This document shows, in pieces, positions 34,873 through 40,262 of a stretch of DNA of 40,262 nt (position 1 is its first letter; every line of letters starts with the position of its first letter). The notes under the pieces were generated by a model, which saw only the letters and a list, made by a program, of their open reading frames with translations, was not told the origin of the DNA and searched no databases. The stretch comes from an uncultured Prevotellaceae bacterium (GTDB taxonomy: Bacteria; Bacteroidota; Bacteroidia; Bacteroidales; Muribaculaceae). A program made the position numbers and the translations under genes. The stretch lies in NCBI GenBank assembly GCA_947302275.1, contig CAMYUW010000023.1, positions 1 to 40,262 on the forward strand. The letters are read 5' to 3'.

Positions 34873-34995
34873 TTAATGAGACCAAGCACCTTTGGGCGAA
34901 GGGCATTGCCTCTCGTAGTGGTTAAGAGAATTCCGCAATGCATACATATCAAAAGCCGTATTGTGGGCTACTACGACTTGATTATACTTTGAGAC
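34873..34995 (-). pseudogene. possible exonuclease gene fragment
   Basis: A 40-codon stretch without a proper start reads QVVVAHNTAFDMYALRNSL on the minus strand and stops at 34873. It resembles the Exo II motif of DEDDh 3'-5' exonucleases (VVAHNxxFDM). A second open stretch in another frame overlaps it and continues past the stop, with KVLGLINDIDRLRND, ending at about 34798. This looks like the remains of a gene broken by frameshift or deletion beside the toxin-antitoxin pair. The evidence is one motif only. Confidence 0.35.
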
Positions 34996-35040
34996 TTAGC
35001 CTGAGATTGAGGTTTGGGAATGCTCGTTACTGACTGGACG

Positions 35041-36552
35041 TCAGCGGATTTGAGGATTGGTATTTTGTGTTGGAGGGATGAGGAGGATGAGAAGGGAGGC
35101 GGTGAGGCCGTAATAGACAGCGTCGCCGGGGAGTGACGTGAACTTGGCGAATAGCATGGCGGCAACGCCAATGGGCATGGAGAGCACCACGCGGCTAGGT
35201 TGGAATCGTCCGGGACACCATAGAGCGAAACACAAGGGGAAGAGAATGGCCACCGCACGCAACCCCAGCGACAAGAAGCCCAAGTCGTTGATGAAGGTGC
35301 CGCTGAAGGTCATTGCTGCAGCGAAAGCCAGCAACAGTATTCCTACAATCGAAAGGCGTGTCTGTGCGAGTTGGGATAGGGGAGAGGCTTTCATGCCCAT
35401 GCGGCGCTTGAAATTGCCATATACATCCCGAACCAGGATGGTGGCCGCACCCAGCGACAGACCGCTGCCGCAGCCCAAAATGTTGATGAGCATTGTTCCT
35501 AGCATCAGTCCACCCAGCCAAGCGGGCAAATGCCTGAGAATGAATGCGGGGAAAGCCTGTGCTGAGTTTTCGATGACCCCAATGCCTGCAGGCAGGATCT
35601 CGCCAGCGGTCTCCATCGCTTTAAGTTCATCGGCAGTGACATAATGCCCACGCATATAGATGCCCACGAGTGTGCATGCTGCACCGATGATGGGCATGAA
35701 CAACGAGCACAATATGGCGCCGCGTCGAGCTTTCTTAGTACTGGCCGCCGACCAGATGCATTGGGCATAGCTCTGGGTGCACACCACACCGAGAATGAGC
35801 GACAGGCAACCACCCATATCTTTAAAGAACCCACGGGCAAAGGCGCTGCCATAGCGGTGATGGATGCTCTCGATGTCGGTCAGTCCGTTGAGATGGGTGA
35901 TGGCGGCTGACTGGTAGATGCCGTCCACCCCGTCGCGCAGTCCTGACAAACCTCCGGCTACATGCCACACGACAATGCCTGCCACAATCGAGCACAGGTA
36001 TAATAGAATCAGCTTGACAATGCCGCCAACGCCAGCGCTGCGGATGCCGCCAAATAACACCAGCAGCATGATGAGCACAGCACCAGCCAGTGACGCCCAC
36101 ACGGCAGTGATGCCAAACAGGCTGCTGATCATTGCTGATGACGAGAGCACCTGGGACATGATGCTGATGAAGATGCCGATCAAAAAGAGCATTGAACCGA
36201 CCGTCTCGGCCTTGTGACCATATTCGCAGCTCACCACCTCGAGCAGGGTGGAGCAACCACTGCGTCGCAGCGGCCCCGCATAGAACAGTCCCAGAACCAG
36301 TGATCCAAGACCCGCTCCAATGGTGAACCACCAAGCCGACAAGCCGTAACAGAATGCCAATTGAGCAGTGCCGATAGTACTCTGGCCGCCTGCAAGGGTA
36401 CCCAATAGCGCACCGCAGACCATCCAGCTGCCGGACTTGCCGCCAGTGGTGAAACTGTGGGCATCTTTCACCTTGCGGCCCGACAGCCAACTGACTGCCA
36501 GCAGCAGAGCAACGGTCAGAACAACCCCTATCAGATGTGTAATGGATACCAT
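35041..36552 (-). CDS. sodium:solute symporter family protein
   Basis: This 503-residue inner-membrane transporter has about 13 hydrophobic segments and belongs to the SSS family. FTTGGKSGSWMVCGALLGTLAGG is the characteristic TM1 region, followed by GTAQLAFCYGLSAWWFTIGAG and further family segments. The substrate is not predictable. I chose ATG 36552 (MVSITHLIG); a longer frame needs a GTG at 36561. It is monocistronic, convergent with the accessory patch and divergent from the FGE-like gene. Confidence 0.9.
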   Translation of the reverse strand: MVSITHLIGVVLTVALLLAVSWLSGRKVKDAHSFTTGGKSGSWMVCGALLGTLAGGQSTIGTAQLAFCYGLSAWWFTIGAGLGSLVLGLFYAGPLRRSGCSTLLEVVSCEYGHKAETVGSMLFLIGIFISIMSQVLSSSAMISSLFGITAVWASLAGAVLIMLLVLFGGIRSAGVGGIVKLILLYLCSIVAGIVVWHVAGGLSGLRDGVDGIYQSAAITHLNGLTDIESIHHRYGSAFARGFFKDMGGCLSLILGVVCTQSYAQCIWSAASTKKARRGAILCSLFMPIIGAACTLVGIYMRGHYVTADELKAMETAGEILPAGIGVIENSAQAFPAFILRHLPAWLGGLMLGTMLINILGCGSGLSLGAATILVRDVYGNFKRRMGMKASPLSQLAQTRLSIVGILLLAFAAAMTFSGTFINDLGFLSLGLRAVAILFPLCFALWCPGRFQPSRVVLSMPIGVAAMLFAKFTSLPGDAVYYGLTASLLILLIPPTQNTNPQIR

Positions 36553-36577
36553 TTGAGCCACTATGGTTTTTCGGGAT

Positions 36578-36586
36578 GCAAATGTA
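36578..36586 (-). promoter_or_regulatory. -7 element of the SSS transporter
   Basis: TACATTTGC on the minus strand matches TAnnTTTGC and gives a transcription start near 36571, about 20 bases before ATG 36552. No clear TTG was found at the standard spacing. Confidence 0.55.
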
Positions 36587-36736
36587 GTAAAAATATTTCA
36601 AACTGTGACATGTCGGCATCGATTGAATGCAGGGGAATTTCCCGTTTTGGATAACTATAGTGTCTGAATTGGGCAAGAAAGATGCCCGTTTTTGAAAAAA
36701 AAACTACGTTGTTAATAACTATTGTGGCCAATTGAT

Positions 36737-36767
36737 TTGTTTTTTTTCTAAAAAAGGTGTAATTTTG
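36737..36767 (+). promoter_or_regulatory. promoter of the dockerin-FGE gene
   Basis: TTG (36737-36739), a 20-base spacer and TAATTTTG (36760-36767) match the consensus fully. The leader is about 40 bases. Confidence 0.8.
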
Positions 36768-36814
36768 TAAGTTGAAATAAATGCGGCAAAACATATTAAC
36801 TAAATAGTATAAAC

Positions 36815-38788
36815 ATGAGACTAACTACGCTTTTTTCGTTGATTTTATTATCAACAGTGATGGCCATTGCCGGTCCTCATCGTTATTCGAGTAATATCGA
36901 AGGTGATGTGAACGCTGATGGAGATGTAACAATTGCCGATGTCAATGTTGTGATTGATGCAATTCTCGGTGGTAATGGTACTGCCAGTTGTGATGTGAAC
37001 CATGATGGTGACATCACCATTGCCGACATCAACGCGCTTATCGACATCATTTTGACCGGTCCCGTGGTTCCTACTGCCGAGACGGGTATGTACATGGGTC
37101 TGATCGGTTATAACCAGACCTTGACGACTAAGGAACTCACTTATCTGGATTCCACTTCGGTTGCCGGATTCACTGAGTTTGTCAACTCATTGACGACCCA
37201 GCCCGGACGCTTGCTTTATTACTCGGTGGACAAGGCGCTTGACGCACTCAATGCCGCCCAGTATCCCGAGAACCTGCAGAATGTTGCTGTCGTGACGTTC
37301 ACCGAGGGTCTGGATCAAGGCTCGCTGATGATGACAGACAAGTATGAGACCGAGGCCGAGTATGCCGCTGCACTGAGCAACCGCATCTCGAACGAGCGCG
37401 TTTACGGCCGCTCCATCAAGGCCTACACAGTGGGTCTGCTCAATGATCACATCAAGGATGCCAACCAGTTCCGCAACAACCTTTATGCTTTGGCAAGTGA
37501 TTCAGTGAAGGCGATGGAGGCCAGCAGCATGGCAGAAGTAAACACCAAGCTGCAAGCTATTGCCGATGATCTGGTAAGCCGCAACATGTCCGAAACTCTG
37601 ACCCTGGTATTCCCCGGCGTGGGAACAGGAACCCGCATCCGCTTCACCTTTGACGAGGTCGGCGCCAACAATGTTGACGAGTCGGAGGTTTACATCGAGG
37701 GTACTTTCTCGCTGAAGACCCGTAGTCTGACCAACATCGTTTATCAAGGTCTGACCTGCAACGCCGGTGACAGTGTTGCCGCAACAAGCGTTGATGGTAT
37801 GTTTGTGACGTTGGTGTTCGACGGCATCCAGTTGGATAGCGAAGACCGCATTGTGAAAAAGAATCTGCAGGAATGGTACTGGATTGAGGATCAGGAGGCT
37901 TGGGAGGCCAGCACTGAATTCTCGGCAGACCGTCTGCCCGAGATTGAGAGGACTTACTCGAGCGCCCTCGTGATGCTCCTGCTGGATTGCAGCTCGGTTC
38001 TCGATGATAACTTCAGCGAATTGCAGGCTGCCGCCAACTCGTTTATCGAGCGCATGCAGAATTACAATACCATCCCCGGAATGTTCACCGTGAATGGTGT
38101 TTCCTTCCAGATGGTGCCCATCGAGGGTGGCACATTCACCATGGGCGTTGATAGCGTGGCTGTCGATGCCGGCATCGCTGATGCTGACGAGCTGCCTGCC
38201 CATGAGGTGACCCTTGAACCCTACAGCATTGGCCAAACCGAGGTGACCCAGGAATTGTGGCAGGCCGTAATGGGTACCAATCCCAGCGGCTTCACTGGTG
38301 AACCTAACCGTCCTGTTGAGCAGGTGAGCTGGATTGATTGCCAGGAGTTTATCGCCCGCTTGAACGCCATTACGGGTAAAAACTTCCGTCTGCCCACCGA
38401 GGCCGAGTGGGAGTATGCAGCCCGCGGTGCCAACAAGAGCCGCAACTACATGTATGCCGGCAGCGATGATTTGGCCGAGGTGGCTTGGTATTATGGCAAC
38501 AGTTATGTGGTTGGCATCGAGAGCCCCGATTTCGGTACCCACATGGTTGGCTCAAAGCACAGCAACGAGATGGGCCTGTATGACATGAGTGGTAATGTCC
38601 ACGAGTGGTGCAGTGACGCTTACGTGCCCTATGACATGGAGCAGCCCGAGAATCCTGACGCCAGCTATCGTCATGTGATTCGTGGCGGTTGCTGGTTCAG
38701 CCTGCCCCGCGATTGCCGTTCGACCAGCCGCGAGTATGAGTCGTCAGGCATGCGTACCTACACGATTGGTCTGCGTCTGGCCCTGTAA
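36815..38788 (+). CDS. secreted dockerin/vWA-like/FGE-sulfatase-fold protein
   Basis: This 657-residue exported protein has a signal peptide (about 1-19). Residues 30-80 hold two dockerin-like calcium repeats (DVNADGDVTIADVNVVID, DVNHDGDITIADINALID). Residues about 90-420 look vWA-like (LQNVAVVTFTEGLDQGS, VMLLLDCSSVLDDNF), but the first copy lacks a standard MIDAS motif. Residues about 425-657 form a formylglycine-generating-enzyme/SUMF1-type domain (FQMVPIEGGTFTMG, QTEVTQELWQAVMG, RLPTEAEWEYAARG, GNVHEWCSD, VIRGGCWFS). The usual GGS near the C-terminus is GGC here and a second Cys follows in DCRS; whether it is catalytic is uncertain. Most such Bacteroidales proteins have no known substrate. 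It has its own promoter and terminator. Confidence 0.87.
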   Translation: MRLTTLFSLILLSTVMAIAGPHRYSSNIEGDVNADGDVTIADVNVVIDAILGGNGTASCDVNHDGDITIADINALIDIILTGPVVPTAETGMYMGLIGYNQTLTTKELTYLDSTSVAGFTEFVNSLTTQPGRLLYYSVDKALDALNAAQYPENLQNVAVVTFTEGLDQGSLMMTDKYETEAEYAAALSNRISNERVYGRSIKAYTVGLLNDHIKDANQFRNNLYALASDSVKAMEASSMAEVNTKLQAIADDLVSRNMSETLTLVFPGVGTGTRIRFTFDEVGANNVDESEVYIEGTFSLKTRSLTNIVYQGLTCNAGDSVAATSVDGMFVTLVFDGIQLDSEDRIVKKNLQEWYWIEDQEAWEASTEFSADRLPEIERTYSSALVMLLLDCSSVLDDNFSELQAAANSFIERMQNYNTIPGMFTVNGVSFQMVPIEGGTFTMGVDSVAVDAGIADADELPAHEVTLEPYSIGQTEVTQELWQAVMGTNPSGFTGEPNRPVEQVSWIDCQEFIARLNAITGKNFRLPTEAEWEYAARGANKSRNYMYAGSDDLAEVAWYYGNSYVVGIESPDFGTHMVGSKHSNEMGLYDMSGNVHEWCSDAYVPYDMEQPENPDASYRHVIRGGCWFSLPRDCRSTSREYESSGMRTYTIGLRLAL

Positions 38789-38821
38789 AGAGTACGACAT
38801 AACTAATTATTAACCGATTTC

Positions 38822-38864
38822 AAGCGCCCGATGATGACCGAGTACTATCATCGGGCGCTTTTTT
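38822..38864 (+). terminator. terminator of the dockerin-FGE gene
   Basis: AAGCGCCCGATGAT and ATCATCGGGCGCTT form a perfect 14-bp stem with an 11-base loop, followed by TTTT. Confidence 0.95.
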
Positions 38865-38878
38865 AGAGAATCACGACA

Positions 38879-39637
38879 ATGCTACTCATTATCATCACTG
38901 CATTGATACCAGCCGTGATTTTGGGCTGGTGGATTTATCAGAAAGACTCGTTGCGTCCTGAGCCCTTGCGCATGCTCTTTCTGGCTTTCCTTTATGGCGT
39001 GGGCTCGACGTTTGTCACGTTGTTGATTACCCAGTCCATGTCGATGATGGGGCTGTTGATTTATGACTTGGGGTCATTCAGGGGAGCGGTAGGCACCGCA
39101 TTGTTTGCGGCCGCATTGCCCGAGGAAATGGCCAAGTTGTTGATGCTGTGGTTCTTCCTGCGCAAGAATCCATATTATGATGAGTATTTCGACGGTATTG
39201 TCTATGCTGCCTGTGTAGGACTGGGTTTCGCCGGCACCGAGAATATCCTATACCTGCTTCAGAGCGAGGATTGGGTAGGCACTGCCATCGTGCGTGCCAT
39301 AACCGCCGTTCCCGCCCATTTTGCCATTGCCTGCGCAATGGGCTACTTTTACAGTAAGCGGCACTTTGGCGACCGCTCCAGGCTCACGGCGGTCTGTGTG
39401 CTGGCGGTACCGGTGGTGATTCATTGGGTATATGACGCGCTGGCTTTCAGCGAGGGTATTTTCCCCGCCTTGTCGGTGCTTATCAATATCCTCTTTATTC
39501 TGCTCATCTGGCGAGTGTATAAGGGCACGATGCGCCGCATTAGCGACCTGCATCAACGAGATGAGGCCCGCATGACACCTCCGCCTTTCCCTGGCGACAG
39601 ACCCTCCTCAACGCCACCGCCCCTGCCTGGCAGTTGA
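38879..39637 (+). CDS. PrsW family intramembrane metalloprotease
   Basis: This 252-residue membrane protein has about seven hydrophobic segments. The PrsW motifs are visible: LPEEMAK (E82/E83), DGIVYAACVGLGFAGTEN, the membrane H147 in PAHFA, and H182 in HWVYDAL. PrsW cleaves anti-sigma factors in Bacillus; targets in Bacteroidetes are unknown. The last ~30 residues are a proline-rich cytoplasmic tail (TPPPFPGD, STPPPLPGS). It starts 15 bases after the upstream terminator, with no clear promoter, so some read-through may be needed. Confidence 0.9.
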   Translation: MLLIIITALIPAVILGWWIYQKDSLRPEPLRMLFLAFLYGVGSTFVTLLITQSMSMMGLLIYDLGSFRGAVGTALFAAALPEEMAKLLMLWFFLRKNPYYDEYFDGIVYAACVGLGFAGTENILYLLQSEDWVGTAIVRAITAVPAHFAIACAMGYFYSKRHFGDRSRLTAVCVLAVPVVIHWVYDALAFSEGIFPALSVLINILFILLIWRVYKGTMRRISDLHQRDEARMTPPPFPGDRPSSTPPPLPGS

Positions 39638-39642
39638 TAGAA

Positions 39643-39685
39643 AAAACGACACTCCTGCGGTCTGGTTCCGCAGGAGTGTCGTTTT
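39643..39685. terminator. bidirectional terminator between prsW-like and S41 genes
   Basis: AAAACGACACTCCTGCGG and CCGCAGGAGTGTCGTTTT form a perfect 18-bp stem with a 7-base loop, flanked by A-run and T-run, so it can act on both convergent genes. Confidence 0.95.
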
Positions 39686-39687
39686 CT

Positions 39688-39720
39688 CTAGATAATCTAG
39701 AAACTCTAGAATAACTAGAT
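39688..39720. repeat. 9-bp tandem repeat with CTAGA core
   Basis: CTAGATAAT, CTAGAAACT, CTAGAATAA and CTAGATG follow in phase directly after the bidirectional terminator and end at the stop codon region of the S41 gene. Each unit keeps CTAGA while the last bases vary. Confidence 0.8.
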
Positions 39721-39723
39721 GGG

Positions 39724-40262
39724 TTATTCCTTGGTTTTCTTGACCAGACGTTCGTAGTCGGTGTTGCCTTCGCGCAGCAGGCTGTTGTAGCGGTCGCGGT
39801 CGTTGAGGACGGCGACGGCGGCCTGCAGATCGCGGTTGCGATGGTTGATGATGACATTGTAAGCGCTCTGGTCGCTATACACGTCGCGGGCGATAAGGCC
39901 CTTGATGATGTCCTTGATCAATTGCTCGCTGGTACGGTATTTCTCTTCGTCATATTTCACGCTGTCCTTCTCGCCCATAGCGATGAAATCGCGCATCATA
40001 TCGTCGGTGACAGTAAAGCCGCCGTCAAAGTCCTGCAATGTAGCGAACTGCTTGCTGATGCTCTTGCGGTTCTTGTCCACATACTGGATGACATACTGGT
40101 TGATGATGCCCTTGGCGGTCAAGTCGCGGTAATAGGTGGAGTACTCGGTGGTGTCGATGGGTACATATACGTCAGGCATGACTCCGCCGCCGCCGTAAAT
40201 GGTGCGGCCGTTCAGGCGTGTGGTATAGCGCAGCGAGTCGTTAAACTGGATGCTGTCCAGGC
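39724..40262 (-). CDS. S41 family C-terminal processing peptidase, N-terminus outside window
   Basis: The frame is open to the window end, so the start lies beyond 40262. The visible ~179 residues include GRTIYGGGGVMPDVYVPIDT, the conserved stretch after the catalytic core of Bacteroidetes S41 (Tsp/CtpA-like) peptidases, followed by the helical C-terminal domain. The catalytic Ser and Lys and the PDZ domain should be upstream, out of sight. Such enzymes are periplasmic and lipoprotein-like in this group. An internal ATG at 40179 is not the start. Confidence 0.85.
   Translation of the reverse strand, partial: LDSIQFNDSLRYTTRLNGRTIYGGGGVMPDVYVPIDTTEYSTYYRDLTAKGIINQYVIQYVDKNRKSISKQFATLQDFDGGFTVTDDMMRDFIAMGEKDSVKYDEEKYRTSEQLIKDIIKGLIARDVYSDQSAYNVIINHRNRDLQAAVAVLNDRDRYNSLLREGNTDYERLVKKTKE

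Noticed and set aside
34783..34992. 69-codon plus-strand ORF after the toxin gene
   Set aside because: No family resemblance and no promoter or terminator; the opposite strand carries a more convincing exonuclease-like remnant.
37502..38542. 346-codon minus-strand open frame over the FGE-like gene
   Set aside because: Shadow frame caused by codon bias in a well-supported plus-strand gene.
29660..38788. Cellulosome locus
   Set aside because: Two dockerin-like proteins are present but no cohesin, scaffoldin or cellulase is seen; dockerin repeats are common on Bacteroidales secreted proteins.

Overview
The window looks like a chromosomal segment of a Bacteroidales bacterium with fairly high GC, possibly Muribaculaceae- or Prevotella-like; the exact genus cannot be read from it. 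The evidence is the repeated Bacteroidetes-type promoter (TTG, 19-20 bases, TAnnTTTG) in front of many genes, the near absence of Shine-Dalgarno sequences, a BamD-omega pair, a BT_3928/DUF1599 pair, a type IX secretion-like C-terminal tail on a giant carbohydrate-binding protein, and dockerin-like domains on secreted proteins. The composition is even except for one clearly AT-rich gene at 32268-33944.

Layout. 1-2665 (+): the end of an acyl-CoA dehydrogenase, then a cation diffusion facilitator read from its own promoter that overlaps the start. 2699-7012 (-): a compact cluster DUF1599, BT_3928-type DoxX/MauE membrane protein, a protein kinase-AAA+ ATPase fusion and a YbjN-like protein. 7121-12661 (-): an 1846-residue secreted protein built from alternating SusE/F-like and CBM26-like modules with a sorting tail. 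12897-18686 (-): recA, asnS, an RluB-type pseudouridine synthase with a long GGYQ-repeat N-terminus, tRNA-Val and malate dehydrogenase. 18865-19735 (+): recR and a 43-residue very basic protein. 19857-23520 (-): miaA, dipeptidyl peptidase IV and a BCP-type peroxiredoxin. 23767-26068 (+): bamD, omega subunit and an acyltransferase-3 protein. 26112-28183 (-): an overlapping patatin-recX-comF operon. 28396-32215 (+): pyrE, an SRPBCC protein and a GHL10-type glycosidase with a C-terminal dockerin. 32268-34777 (+): the accessory patch, an AT-rich metallo-beta-lactamase-fold gene followed by a DinJ/PIN toxin-antitoxin pair, then a decayed exonuclease-like fragment. 35041-36552 (-): a sodium:solute symporter. 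36815-39637 (+): a dockerin/vWA-like/FGE-sulfatase-fold protein and a PrsW protease. 39724-end (-): the C-terminus of an S41 peptidase.

Most of the window is housekeeping: DNA repair (recA, recR, recX), translation and RNA modification (asnS, rluB, miaA, tRNA-Val), outer membrane assembly (bamD), pyrimidine synthesis (pyrE) and central metabolism (mdh). Surface and secreted functions centre on glycan handling (giant CBM protein, GHL10 protein) and peptide use (DPP4, S41).

The points most worth a second look are the kinase-AAA+ fusion with its membrane neighbours, the modular giant starch-binding-like protein, the AT-rich MBL gene next to a mixed-type toxin-antitoxin pair, the RluB low-complexity arm, and a family of intergenic microrepeats, several with a strict 7-base period, that run over gene ends and starts.
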